A stretch of DNA of 64,000 nucleotides from DATIJC01 sp035479015. Lineage in GTDB: Bacteria > Patescibacteriota > Microgenomatia > UBA1400 > UBA12028. The position numbers and the translations under genes were made by a program. The DNA is taken from positions 1-64,000 of the forward strand of contig DATIJC010000002.1 in NCBI GenBank assembly GCA_035479015.1, read 5' to 3'. Position 1 is the stretch's first letter. Every line of letters begins with the position of its first letter. The notes under the pieces were generated by a model. It was not told where the DNA came from. It did not search any database and was given only the letters and a program-made list of their open reading frames with translations. This document shows positions 7,659-16,675 of the stretch, piece by piece.

Positions 7659-9276
7659 ACCAAAGCCTGTAGTTCTCCTTGTCCTCGACGGGTGGGGAAT
7701 TGGTCCTGCCAATGCAGGGAATGCTATCACACGCTCCAATATTCCTAATATGCGCAAATATTCAGTAGCGTTTCCACACACACAATTGACTGCCTCGGGT
7801 GAAGCCGTTGGTTTGCCACGCGGAGAAGACGGCAATACGGAAACTGGACACTTAAACTTAGGTGCCGGAAAAATTGTCTACCAAGATCTTCCCCGTATAA
7901 ACATGAGTATCGCTGACGGTAGTTTTTACGCAAATCCTGTTTTCGCTCAGGCATTTGATCATGTAAAAAAGAATAACTCAAATTTACATCTCATGGGACT
8001 CATTGGCTCAGGAGGTGTCCACTCAAACAGCACTCACCTGTATGCCATAGTCAACCTTGCGAAACAAAGGGGGCTGGATGGAAATGTATATCTTCACTTG
8101 TTTACGGATGGACGTGACTCACCACCCACGGCTGCAACTTCATATATCGCACAGGTTCAGCAGCAGCTCAAAGATAACAAAGTAGGCAAAATTGCGACCA
8201 TCATGGGCCGCTATTTTGCTATGGATAGAGACCGGCGTTGGGACCGCACGCAGATTGCTTATGATGCACTTACGCTGGGCTCTCCCGCTTGTACACAGGA
8301 CCCAATCGCTCTGCTGCAAGAACGCTACAACGCAGGCGAAACTGATGAATTTATCAAACCGATTTCTGTCTGCGGTCCAAATGAAAAACCACACACGATA
8401 GCTGACAATGATGCAGTGATATTTTTTAACTTCCGTATTGATAGACCGCGCCAGCTAACGAAAGCGTTTGTCCTGCCAAATTTTGAAAGTGGTATCACCA
8501 GCGAAGGTTTTGACCCGTATGCAGTAAAGTACGAAAAATCACACATTAAAGAAAAGGGGCCTACACAAACGTTCCAACGTCAAAAAATACTTAAAAATTT
8601 ATTCTTTGTCACGATGACGGAGTATGAACGCGGACTCCCCGCCAGTGTGGCCTTCCCCCCACAGGCAGTAGAGATGCCTTTGGGGCGCGTAATCTCAGAA
8701 CATGGTATGAAGCAGTTACGGATGTCAGAAACAGAAAAGGAACGGTTTGTCACGTATTATTTTAATGGACTTCGTGAAGACGCGTTTACAGGTGAGGATC
8801 ACATCATTATTCCATCAGCCAAAGTGCCTACGTACGACCAGTACCCACAAATGAGTGCCAAGGAGATTACCGATACACTCATTGAACGCATTAATTCCGG
8901 TATGTATGACTTTATCTTAGTAAATTATGCCAACGCGGACATGGTTGGTCATACAGGCAACCTCACTGCAGCAATTACAGCATGTCAAACAATCGATGAA
9001 TGCGTAGGTAAAGTAGTCCAAACAGTTGATAGCAAAAATGGCGTGGTGCTCATCACTGCCGACCACGGAAACGTAGAGGAAATGATCAATAATGAGACAG
9101 GTGAAATAGACACGGAACATTCCACATATCCTGTACCCTTACTTGTCATCGGCAAAACATATCAGAACCAAGCCCGGATGTTGCCCAGTGGGATCCTGGC
9201 GGATGTCGCACCCACTATTTTGAGTTTATTGCATATTCCCAAGCCAGATGGCATGACCGGAAGAGCATTGATATGA
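7639..9276 (+). CDS. gpmI: 2,3-bisphosphoglycerate-independent phosphoglycerate mutase
   Basis: Interconverts 3- and 2-phosphoglycerate using two metal ions; alkaline phosphatase superfamily. The 545-aa protein has LLVLDGWGIG with the metal Asp, HLFTDGRDSPP, MGRYFAMDRDRRWDR, NFRIDRPRQLTKAF, NYANADMVGHTGN, DHGNVEEM and the C-terminal EHSTYPVPLL. The nucleophile motif normally GNSEVGH reads GNTETGH, so Thr67 takes the place of the phosphorylated Ser. The start at 7639 is internal to eno's last codons and gives the correct family N-terminus. The stop overlaps the next gene in an ATGA. Confidence 0.93.
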   Translation: MDPQQDRPKPVVLLVLDGWGIGPANAGNAITRSNIPNMRKYSVAFPHTQLTASGEAVGLPRGEDGNTETGHLNLGAGKIVYQDLPRINMSIADGSFYANPVFAQAFDHVKKNNSNLHLMGLIGSGGVHSNSTHLYAIVNLAKQRGLDGNVYLHLFTDGRDSPPTAATSYIAQVQQQLKDNKVGKIATIMGRYFAMDRDRRWDRTQIAYDALTLGSPACTQDPIALLQERYNAGETDEFIKPISVCGPNEKPHTIADNDAVIFFNFRIDRPRQLTKAFVLPNFESGITSEGFDPYAVKYEKSHIKEKGPTQTFQRQKILKNLFFVTMTEYERGLPASVAFPPQAVEMPLGRVISEHGMKQLRMSETEKERFVTYYFNGLREDAFTGEDHIIIPSAKVPTYDQYPQMSAKEITDTLIERINSGMYDFILVNYANADMVGHTGNLTAAITACQTIDECVGKVVQTVDSKNGVVLITADHGNVEEMINNETGEIDTEHSTYPVPLLVIGKTYQNQARMLPSGILADVAPTILSLLHIPKPDGMTGRALI

Positions 9277-9614
9277 CGAATGATATGAATTTTAATGAAT
9301 TTGAAGATAATGGAAGGCTTGTAGTTAGTATACCAACCTATCCAGAATTTCCTGAAGGTGGAGCAAAAGCAAAAATGATTGGGCGACTAGATAAGTCAGG
9401 CAATTTAGTGATCGAAACAATAAATGTTGGATCTCTTCATGAAGGTAAAGGCTTAGGATCGGCGTTGTTAAATTATCTAAAGCAACGTGAAGGAATTGAG
9501 AGCATTTCTGCAAATCCTAGTGCTGAAGCAACGGAAAAAGGTTTTTACGAAAAGAACGGTTTCGAATTAGATTCAAAAAATTTCTTCATCTGGAGAAAGT
9601 CGGTTCGTGTATGA
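9273..9614 (+). CDS. GNAT-family N-acetyltransferase-like protein
   Basis: A 113-aa protein with the core of a GNAT fold: the acetyl-CoA loop HEGKGLGSALLNYL (about residues 64-77) followed by the typical C-terminal GFYEKNGFE. The N-terminal strands are short and no substrate can be named. Both junctions are four-base ATGA overlaps, with gpmI upstream and the acetate-CoA ligase downstream, so it is translated as part of the energy operon. Confidence 0.75.
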   Translation: MTNDMNFNEFEDNGRLVVSIPTYPEFPEGGAKAKMIGRLDKSGNLVIETINVGSLHEGKGLGSALLNYLKQREGIESISANPSAEATEKGFYEKNGFELDSKNFFIWRKSVRV

Positions 9615-11674
9615 GCGCACTCAATCCTCTTCTCAAGCCAAAGTCTATTGCCGTCGTCGGGGTATCGATGGAGCCCAACAAAGTCGGACATCAAATCTTC
9701 GTCAATCTACAATCATTTGATGGTCCGGTCTATCCCATCAACCCAAAACACAAACGTATTTTGGGCCGCGAAGTGTTTCCCGATGTTCTTAGTATCCCAG
9801 AGCATATTGACCTCGTCATTATCGTCACTCCCGCACAGACAGTAGAGGCAATTTGTGATCAATGTATCGATAAAAAAGTAAAAGCAATCATTATTGTTTC
9901 AGCAGGCTTTGCAGAGACCTCTAAAGCGGGAAGAGAAATTCAAGACCGCATTGCTAGCAAACTCGCACACAATAATATTGTGCTTCTCGGGCCCAACTGT
10001 CTCGGTGCTCTAAACCCACATCACAAGCTGAATGCAAGTTTTGCACCTGCGATAATTTCTAAGGGCGGTATAGCATTGATTAGCCAATCGGGCGCAATCT
10101 TGACATCGATATTCTCTTCGTTTGCCGGGCGGCAAGTCGGCTGTTCCTTTGCACTAAGTCTGGGAAATAGTGCTGGAGTCAACGTAACAGACGCACTGGA
10201 ATATGCCCTCTTTGACCCACATACGAAAGTGGTCGGTGTATACGTAGAATCTTTGCCGCAAATGCGTGAGTTTTTTGCTTTGTGTAAACAATTGAGCAAC
10301 ACCAAACCCGTGATACTGCTGAAAGGTGGCACTACCACAGCCGGCCAGACTGCTTCCCTTTCCCATACTGCAGCGCTGGCAACAGATAGTTCATTGCTTC
10401 ATGACGCTTCCTATCAGGCGGGGTTTGTGTATACACAGACGATTGAACAATTTGTAGAAACATTGGTATTTATAGATACACTCTACACACAGCATGAGTC
10501 ACTCCCAAATAACCTGATGATCCTTACCAATGCCGGCGGACCCGGAGTGAATTCGGTTGATTTTGCATCGCAAAACAATGTGCCTTTAGCTGCTTGGAGC
10601 AAGGCTTCAACTGAACGGTTTGGTAGATTGTTACCCCGTGTGCACCCAAATAACCCTACAGATTTAATAGGTGATGCATCGGTGGCAGATTTTGAAGCAG
10701 CGCTGGCTATCGCAGATGAGGCAGATGAGGTCGGAAGCATTTTACTCATAATTACAGAACAGGCGGTGACTGACGTTCCAGGACTTACTAAGCTATTGGT
10801 AGAGCGTGCAAAGAAAAAAAAGAACAAGCCACTGATTGTCGCGCTGATGGGAGGAGAATCATTGCATAAATATAGGAAAATCTTGCGCGAGGAAAAAATT
10901 ACGGTCGTTGAGTATGCAAACGAGGGCGTTGAGATATTTGCCTATACTGAGCACGCGAGACTAGCTCAGTTTGTTGATCGTAGCGCACAAATACTTTCAA
11001 AACTTGAAAAAAAGTTGCCCAGTGTTCCTATTTCTCGATTAGCATTCCCCCTACAAAATCTCAACATCGCTGGTGTACTCACGCTGCTTGAAAATTATGG
11101 TTTCACTTTACCCCGTACAGCAATTGTCACAGATGAATTACAGTTACAGGAGTTAGAAAAATTACGCCCCGAAAATGTTTTCCCACTGATAGCAAAGACT
11201 GGAAATTTAGGACTCAAACACAAGGCAGCCGTTGGAGCCCTCGTAAAAGATATCTCAAATATTGAAGAAACAAAAAAGGCATACCAAGACTTACAAAAAT
11301 TTGGTAATCAGCTTGTCTTGCAAGAAACCATTGAAAATGCCCAGGAAGTAATTCTTGGTGGTAAAAGGAATAACACCTATGGTACATTTATTGCCATTGG
11401 TTCAGGTGGAAGTCTGACCAATATTATCGCTGACCGCGCGTATATTTTCTTGCCGGCTTCGCAGCGGGAAATCCGCAAAGCTTTTGCGCGGACGAAGATC
11501 ATTTCCGAGCTTTCAAATGAACAACAGCAGCTTGTATTGCTCGCTATCGAACATTTGATCAAACTTTTCAATGAACATCAGGAAATTGCAGAACTAGAAA
11601 TCAATCCATTGATGGTTACCGCGGACACCGCCTACGCGGCAGATGTGAAGGTAGAACTTACTGGTACTCTTTAA
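9611..11674 (+). CDS. Acetate-CoA ligase (ADP-forming), fused alpha-beta
   Basis: Converts acetyl-CoA (or another acyl-CoA), ADP and phosphate into the acid, CoA and ATP, giving substrate-level ATP in fermentation. The 687-aa protein joins both subunit types. The CoA-binding Rossmann part begins KPKSIAVVGVSMEPNKVG. The succinyl-CoA-ligase-like part carries the alpha catalytic His in SLSHTAAL. A C-terminal ATP-grasp (beta) part includes HKAAVGALV and ends AELEINPLMVT. It is last in the operon and its 3' end overlaps the convergent oxidoreductase beta gene by 17 bases. That gene pair would supply acyl-CoA. Confidence 0.92.
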   Translation: MSALNPLLKPKSIAVVGVSMEPNKVGHQIFVNLQSFDGPVYPINPKHKRILGREVFPDVLSIPEHIDLVIIVTPAQTVEAICDQCIDKKVKAIIIVSAGFAETSKAGREIQDRIASKLAHNNIVLLGPNCLGALNPHHKLNASFAPAIISKGGIALISQSGAILTSIFSSFAGRQVGCSFALSLGNSAGVNVTDALEYALFDPHTKVVGVYVESLPQMREFFALCKQLSNTKPVILLKGGTTTAGQTASLSHTAALATDSSLLHDASYQAGFVYTQTIEQFVETLVFIDTLYTQHESLPNNLMILTNAGGPGVNSVDFASQNNVPLAAWSKASTERFGRLLPRVHPNNPTDLIGDASVADFEAALAIADEADEVGSILLIITEQAVTDVPGLTKLLVERAKKKKNKPLIVALMGGESLHKYRKILREEKITVVEYANEGVEIFAYTEHARLAQFVDRSAQILSKLEKKLPSVPISRLAFPLQNLNIAGVLTLLENYGFTLPRTAIVTDELQLQELEKLRPENVFPLIAKTGNLGLKHKAAVGALVKDISNIEETKKAYQDLQKFGNQLVLQETIENAQEVILGGKRNNTYGTFIAIGSGGSLTNIIADRAYIFLPASQREIRKAFARTKIISELSNEQQQLVLLAIEHLIKLFNEHQEIAELEINPLMVTADTAYAADVKVELTGTL

Positions 11675-12521
11675 AATTTTCCGCAAGAGAAACCGTCGAA
11701 GGAAACTGCGTGGTCAGTGGACCCTTAGCCAATAAAGGCACATCTTCGTGGTATGCATGTTGCGTTACGTCTTCATAGAAGACGCCCAGTGGCAACTTTT
11801 CAATTTCCCAAGATTTAGTCCATGCTTGATCGCGCTTCGTCGCATCATAGTTTGCGGGATCAAGTTGGTAGACGCGCTCGTTATACCACACATGCGTATT
11901 CTCATGATTGAATGTGACACATGGTTGGAACACATCGACAAGCGCAAAACCTTTATGTGCAATTCCTTTTTTAATTAATTCAGTCGTATAGGGGATATTG
12001 CCGGCAAATCCGCGGGCGACAAATGATGCGCCGGTCGTTACCGCTAGTGCGATTGGATTGACTGGCACCTCTATCTGACCGGTCGGCGTAGATTTTGTCT
12101 CTCTTCCTTTTGGCGTTGTCGGTGCCGCCTGCCCTGTGGTCAGACCATATACTTGGTTATCGTGCACAATCAATGTGATGTCGTGGTTGCCGCGGCACGC
12201 TGCGATAAAGTGACCCATCCCCTCGCCGTATGTGTCACCGTCACCAGCAATTACCACTACCTTTAATCCGTGATTAGCGAGTTTAATTGCTTCAGCATTA
12301 GGAAGTGCTCTCCCGTGCAGTGCATGAAATCCATAACAGCGCAAGAAGTCAGCCATGTTGCCAGAACATCCGACGCCAAACACCACTACCAATTGCTCTT
12401 CCGGAATATTACACTCTACAAGTGCTTTTTTAATTGCGCCCCAAATGCCATAGTCACCACATCCCGGGCACCAGGTAGGAAAGATTGGAGACTTCAATGT
12501 GACATCTGATGTAGTACTCAT
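11658..12521 (-). CDS. 2-oxoacid:ferredoxin oxidoreductase, beta subunit
   Basis: Thiamine-pyrophosphate-binding subunit of a pyruvate/2-oxoglutarate:ferredoxin oxidoreductase (KorB/PorB type), 287 aa. Visible are the WCPGCGDYGIW start with two Cys, a third Cys in GVGCSGNMADFLRCYGFHALHGRALP, the TPP motif GDGDTYGEGMGHF and HDNQVYGLTTGQ. Its start overlaps the alpha-subunit stop by four bases. Substrate (pyruvate or 2-oxoglutarate) cannot be settled from sequence; the neighbouring ADP-forming acetate-CoA ligase favours pyruvate. Confidence 0.92.
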   Translation of the reverse strand: MSTTSDVTLKSPIFPTWCPGCGDYGIWGAIKKALVECNIPEEQLVVVFGVGCSGNMADFLRCYGFHALHGRALPNAEAIKLANHGLKVVVIAGDGDTYGEGMGHFIAACRGNHDITLIVHDNQVYGLTTGQAAPTTPKGRETKSTPTGQIEVPVNPIALAVTTGASFVARGFAGNIPYTTELIKKGIAHKGFALVDVFQPCVTFNHENTHVWYNERVYQLDPANYDATKRDQAWTKSWEIEKLPLGVFYEDVTQHAYHEDVPLLAKGPLTTQFPSTVSLAENFKEYQ

Positions 12522-14248
12522 AGATTCTCTAATTCTTTTACAATGTCTTCTGCATAAAACGGTCTGCCGTCATACCTATTAATACGGTGTTCAAAGGTAA
12601 TGCCAGTTTGCTCCCGAATAAGCAACTCGCCTTGCCTCCCAATATTTTCTTCAACCATAACAAGCTTCTTGGCTTTGCCAGCAAGAGCTGCAAACACATC
12701 TTTATGAAATGGCATGGCAGTCATAATGTGAATGAAGTTAGCTCTTGTTGCTCCATTTTGATTTACCTGTCGCAGTACTTCTTCCAAGACCAGGCGAGTG
12801 CTTCCCCAGCACACAAAAGTAATTTCAGCTTCTGCAGGGCCAACTACAATTGGAGCAGGAACTTCTTTGATAATTCCATCTAATTTCCGCATCCGCTTCT
12901 CTACCATTTTTTTCGTCATTAGAGCATCTTCCGTCGCGTATCCATATTCATCGTGCTCATACGAGTTAGTCAATTGCAAACCATGTGCCTGTCCCGGGAC
13001 AGAGCGCGGTGAGTATCCTTCGGGTGTATCGATAAATCTTCGGAATGAATTATCTTCTGGCAGAGGATCTTGCGCCATGGAGAGTCGAGTATTAGTAAAT
13101 TCGGTGGGAATGACAGAGGCATCAACTGTCATTCGTGACTCAAGCAGTAATTTATCCGAAATGATATAGCATTGTGTGTGGTATTTTTCAGCCAGCAAGA
13201 AAGCTAAGTGAGTAATCTTAAAAGATTCTTCTAAATTGCCCGGTGTGAACACAACTTTAGGAAATTCACCATGCCCAGCATGAATAACGTACTGCAAATC
13301 AGTCTGTGATGTCCACGTAGGTAGTCCAGTTGCAGGCCCAGGCCGTCCACCCACCACCGCTACGAGTGGAAGTTCGGTTACACCGGCAAGCGACACACCC
13401 TCTACCATGAGCGCAAATCCGCCACCAGCGGTACCCGTCATTGAGCGTACTCCTGAGAAACTTGCTCCCAATGCACCGTTGATTGCGCTGATCTCGTCTT
13501 CTGCGTGTTTGACTACGACCGGAAATTTTGCTTGCGCAGCGGCCATAAAATGCATGAGGTTACTCGTAGGTGTCATGGGGTACGCACTGTAATACTGCAC
13601 GCCTGCGGATAGTGCACCGAATCCGATTGCTTCTGCACCAGTCCAAAACAATGTTTTTGAAGCAGTTGGATTTTGGAATTTGGAATTTGGAATTTGTAAA
13701 TTTTCCTGTGAAAATTTGAGTCCAGCATCGGCGGCTTTGACATTCTCGTCTATAACCGTCTGTCCCTTTTTCTTAAAAAAATCAGAAATTACTTGTTGTA
13801 ATACAGAGTGATCTAACCCAAACAGATAACATGTCACCGCTAGAGCTACCATATTTGATGCCAAGCTCTTCCCAGTCTGTTCACGGGAAATTTGCACCAT
13901 GGGTACAGCTACTAATTGTTCCGGTTTTATTGACGGATATTTAGTGAAATCAATCTTATCGTCTTGTGTATCGACGAGTAGCTTGGTGTGTTCGTCAAAT
14001 TCGTCCAAATGCAGTCGCACAGTATCTTCATTCATGACGACTATCAGATCAACATGTTTTTGCTGACACGATACTGCATCACCTGCTTTCACCTGACCAC
14101 TGGTGTGACCACCACGAATGAGGGAAGGATACTCGCTGTATTCAAAAACCTGCAAACCCGCCCGCTGGCAGATTTTACTCATGAGAAAACTGGTGACTGC
14201 AATTCCTTCGCCTGCTTTCCCACCGATTTTCCAATTTAACGAAGCCAT
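12518..14248 (-). CDS. 2-oxoacid:ferredoxin oxidoreductase, fused gamma-alpha subunit
   Basis: A 576-aa partner of the beta subunit. Residues 1-180 are the gamma domain (WKIGGKAGEGIAVTSF, YPSLIRGGHTSGQV). The rest is the alpha pyrimidine-binding domain (TEAIGFGALSAG-like region, MTPTSNLMHFMA, SGVRSMTGTAGGGFALM) and the C-terminal transketolase-like domain. The interdomain linker at residues 185-194 is encoded by a short dispersed repeat (IPNSKFQN). The start has GATAAT at leaderless spacing. No ferredoxin-type delta subunit is nearby. Confidence 0.92.
   Translation of the reverse strand: MASLNWKIGGKAGEGIAVTSFLMSKICQRAGLQVFEYSEYPSLIRGGHTSGQVKAGDAVSCQQKHVDLIVVMNEDTVRLHLDEFDEHTKLLVDTQDDKIDFTKYPSIKPEQLVAVPMVQISREQTGKSLASNMVALAVTCYLFGLDHSVLQQVISDFFKKKGQTVIDENVKAADAGLKFSQENLQIPNSKFQNPTASKTLFWTGAEAIGFGALSAGVQYYSAYPMTPTSNLMHFMAAAQAKFPVVVKHAEDEISAINGALGASFSGVRSMTGTAGGGFALMVEGVSLAGVTELPLVAVVGGRPGPATGLPTWTSQTDLQYVIHAGHGEFPKVVFTPGNLEESFKITHLAFLLAEKYHTQCYIISDKLLLESRMTVDASVIPTEFTNTRLSMAQDPLPEDNSFRRFIDTPEGYSPRSVPGQAHGLQLTNSYEHDEYGYATEDALMTKKMVEKRMRKLDGIIKEVPAPIVVGPAEAEITFVCWGSTRLVLEEVLRQVNQNGATRANFIHIMTAMPFHKDVFAALAGKAKKLVMVEENIGRQGELLIREQTGITFEHRINRYDGRPFYAEDIVKELENL
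13666..13695. repeat. TTGGATTTTGGAATTT repeat inside the gamma-alpha oxidoreductase gene
   Basis: Near-tandem units TTGGATTTTGGAATT and TTGGAATTT cover 30 bases. The same array is found in miaA (22354-22383) and recJ (43917-43940). Here it is in frame and lies exactly at the gamma/alpha domain linker, where an extra peptide should be tolerated. Confidence 0.75.
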
Positions 14249-14254
14249 AGTGAG

Positions 14255-14260
14255 ATTATC
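14255..14260 (-). promoter_or_regulatory. -10 element for the oxidoreductase operon
   Basis: On the minus strand GATAAT ends six bases before the ATG at 14248, so the mRNA should be leaderless. There is no ribosome-binding site. Confidence 0.5.
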
Positions 14261-14878
14261 CTACACTATATCCCGCGGATCAACTTGTTTTCCACCCCGC
14301 ATATGCAGCACGGCTGGAATAAGTGATATAACCACAATCAGAGCGATGATGGGCAATAAATATTTATCTACGTTTGGGATCACACGACCCAAGAAATAGC
14401 CACCGACTGTCATTCCAGTCGCCCAGAGTGCGCCACCAATAATATTATTAAAAAAGAAACTATTGTAATGCATGTCAGCGATGCCTGCTGCAATGGGCGC
14501 AAACGTTCGCACCGCTGGTACAAAGCGAGCGAGAATTAGTGCCTGAGCACCATGTTTGGTATAAAATCGTTGCGCCTCCGTCAAATATTTTTTCTTGAAA
14601 AAGAATGAATCTTTTTGCTTCAGGAGCCATCCGCCCAGTTTTTTACCGGTCCAGAAACCGGCGTTATCACCAAGCACCGCACCGAGAATTAGAATAGGTA
14701 CCAAGACCCAAATCGAAAATAATCCTTGCGAAGCAAGTAGACCGGCTGTAAATAACAAACTGTCACCCGGCAAGAAGAAGCCGAAAAACAAACCCGATTC
14801 GGCAAACACCATGCAGAACAATCCTACATATCCGATTGTCTTGATAAGTTCTTCCAAATCAAAGTGGGGAATGATCAT
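14261..14878 (-). CDS. DedA-family membrane protein
   Basis: Polytopic inner-membrane protein of the DedA/VTT family, whose members include undecaprenyl-phosphate and phospholipid flippases. The 205-aa protein has the family re-entrant loop motif FLPGDSLLFTAGLLAS (about residues 35-50), GDNAGFWTGKKLG and the conserved ARFVPAVRTFAPIAAG, followed by two more membrane spans. TATAAT on the minus strand (14893-14888) lies nine bases before the ATG and overlaps the rmuC stop. Confidence 0.9.
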   Translation of the reverse strand: MIIPHFDLEELIKTIGYVGLFCMVFAESGLFFGFFLPGDSLLFTAGLLASQGLFSIWVLVPILILGAVLGDNAGFWTGKKLGGWLLKQKDSFFFKKKYLTEAQRFYTKHGAQALILARFVPAVRTFAPIAAGIADMHYNSFFFNNIIGGALWATGMTVGGYFLGRVIPNVDKYLLPIIALIVVISLIPAVLHMRGGKQVDPRDIV

Positions 14879-14888
14879 AGAGACAAGA

Positions 14889-16097
14889 TTATACAGGTAC
14901 TGATACAGTTTTATCTAATTCTTTGACGTTTGAAGCTGACATCGTCTGTACTTTACTCAATTTTCCTTCAATCGTCCGCGTCTTTTTGGCTGCATCTTCA
15001 ATCGTATTGCCGGCTTCTTGTATTTTCTTGTGTGTTTTCTCCAATAAGTCCCCAAATGTCCCGAAATCCTTCTTCACATTCCCAAGCAGTTCCCAAACCT
15101 CACTGGAGCGCTTCTGGATTGAGAGTGTGCGGAATCCCATTTGCAAACCATTTAAGATGACTTGCATTGTTGTAGGACCAGCAATAGTTACCTTGAACTC
15201 CCGGCGCACTTGTTCCACTAAACCGGGACGGCGTAGAATTTCCGCAAAGAGACTTTCTACTGGAACAAATAAAATGCCAAAATCGGTGGTGTTGGGAGGA
15301 TCAAGATATTTATCGTGGATATCTTTGGCTTCAGACTTCACACGCATGTCTAGGCTGTGTCGAAGCTGTTCTATCAAAGGTAGATCAGCTTTTTCCTGTG
15401 CTTCCACCAGTCTCTGATAATCCTCAAGCGGGAATTTAGAGTCTATCGGCAGCCACAATTGTTTTAAAGTTTCGCTCCCAGGAAGTTTAACGGCAAACTC
15501 TACCATCTCCGAACTGTTTTTCTTTATTCTCACGTTCTTCTCATATTGATCTGGAGTCAAAATCTCCTCTAATAAATTTCCCAGTTGTGCTTCACCCCAA
15601 GTACCACGGGATTTGACATTTCCCAATACTTTTTTCAAATCTCCCACACCTACGGCCAGTACCTGCATCTCACCTAAACCTTTATGCACGGCATCTAATC
15701 TGTCACTGACTACTTTGAATGATTCACCGAAGCGTTTTTCCAAAGTAGCATGTAATTTTTCGTCCACTGTCACGCGCATGGCCTCTAATTTTTCGCCGTT
15801 ATCTTTTTGAATCGAATCTAATCTTCTTTCCACCGTCTCGCGTATCTTATCCATGCGGTCCGAGATTTCCTCACGAAGCCCTTTTTGCAAATCAGCAGCT
15901 TCTTTGCGGGAGAGTGACATTTCTTCACGCAGTCTCCTCTCGTTCTTGTCAAAGTATTTACCTAATACATCTGTATCTGTAGATTCTTTTGGTTTATACA
16001 GTAGGTAGATGATTGCACCTATCCCGATCAAATTTAAAAGCAGTAAAAGTGTAACGAACATGACACTTACAATACCAGAAAATACCTCTAACGCCAA
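14889..16097 (-). CDS. rmuC: DNA recombination protein RmuC homologue
   Basis: Membrane-anchored protein with a nuclease-like RmuC domain, thought to limit DNA inversions. It has an N-terminal membrane helix (about residues 11-35), a long coiled coil (40-160) and the RmuC core with GTWGEAQLGNLLEEIL, LPIDSKFPLEDYQRL and FVPVESLFAEIL. Start is uncertain: the 402-aa form begins with TTG one base after the upstream stop, and an ATG at 16061 would remove 12 residues but keep the membrane helix. Confidence 0.9.
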   Translation of the reverse strand: MALEVFSGIVSVMFVTLLLLLNLIGIGAIIYLLYKPKESTDTDVLGKYFDKNERRLREEMSLSRKEAADLQKGLREEISDRMDKIRETVERRLDSIQKDNGEKLEAMRVTVDEKLHATLEKRFGESFKVVSDRLDAVHKGLGEMQVLAVGVGDLKKVLGNVKSRGTWGEAQLGNLLEEILTPDQYEKNVRIKKNSSEMVEFAVKLPGSETLKQLWLPIDSKFPLEDYQRLVEAQEKADLPLIEQLRHSLDMRVKSEAKDIHDKYLDPPNTTDFGILFVPVESLFAEILRRPGLVEQVRREFKVTIAGPTTMQVILNGLQMGFRTLSIQKRSSEVWELLGNVKKDFGTFGDLLEKTHKKIQEAGNTIEDAAKKTRTIEGKLSKVQTMSASNVKELDKTVSVPV

Positions 16098-16098
16098 A

Positions 16099-16320
16099 TT
16101 ACTTCACGAAGATAAAACGTGGGACGGTTTTTCCATCAATAATTACGTCTTCTTGAAACATTTTAAGTGGCCGGACCCACAGCTTACTTAACTCGTTTTC
16201 GTACAAACATTCATAGACCACCAAGTCTTCTTTTGTCTCACTATGTTTAGCTACGCCAATAACATGGTACAAATTTCCAGTCTTTGAATGTTTATAAATT
16301 CCTAATTTCAATTGGCTCAT
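16099..16320 (-). CDS. DUF1653 domain protein
   Basis: Small (73-aa) cytoplasmic protein that is essentially one DUF1653 domain: GIYKHSKTGNLYHVIGVAKHSETKE, then VVYE and LWVRPLKMFQEDV. Function of the domain is unknown. A longer frame exists upstream, but that part is the RNase P RNA gene, so the start is the ATG at 16320, ten bases after the predicted RNA 3' end. It probably shares a transcript with the RNase P RNA. Confidence 0.8.
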   Translation of the reverse strand: MSQLKLGIYKHSKTGNLYHVIGVAKHSETKEDLVVYECLYENELSKLWVRPLKMFQEDVIIDGKTVPRFIFVK

Positions 16321-16329
16321 ATTTTTTGT

Positions 16330-16637
16330 GCTTGGGTATCTGTAAGCCAGATTCTGTATTTGTGCAATCATTTCTCTAATGCCTGCATCATTATCACCTT
16401 CATCCCCGCTTGCGCGAGAAATCTCGGGGAAGCATCCAATGTGGTGAAGTTCGTCAGTTGCAGCGGGGAGGATTGCCCGTTTCACTCCCACTAAAGGGAT
16501 TCGTCACTGTTGCTCTTACTGTCCCCCGACTTTCGTCAAGGTCCTCCGTATTAATAGGAGCACCCTGCTTCCTGCTGTCTGGACTTTCCTCCCCACGTCG
16601 CATAAAGCTATGTGGGGCGATTGCCCGATACCCAAGC
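16330..16637 (-). ncRNA. rnpB: RNase P RNA
   Basis: Catalytic RNA that matures tRNA 5' ends. On the minus strand the region starts GGCTTGGGTATCGGGC and ends GATACCCAAGC. These ends pair as an 11-bp P1 helix. The conserved GAGGAAAGTCC block (CR-I), GGGGACAGTAAGAGCAACAG, GTGAAACGG and the 3' block ACAGAATCTGGCTTACAG are all in the expected order, about 308 nt in total. After GTGAAACGG I see GGCAATCC rather than the GGTAA-type L15 loop that binds tRNA CCA. TATAAT sits six bases upstream. Confidence 0.9.
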
Positions 16638-16642
16638 CTTTG

Positions 16643-16668
16643 TATTATACCGCCTATTCGTCTACAAT
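16643..16668. promoter_or_regulatory. Back-to-back promoters for rnpB and the MscS-like gene
   Basis: Minus-strand TATAAT at 16649-16644 fits the rnpB start near 16637. Plus-strand TACAAT at 16663-16668 lies seven bases before the ATG at 16676, giving a leaderless mRNA. Both fit in a 39-bp gap. Confidence 0.6.
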
Positions 16669-16675
16669 AGACCAT

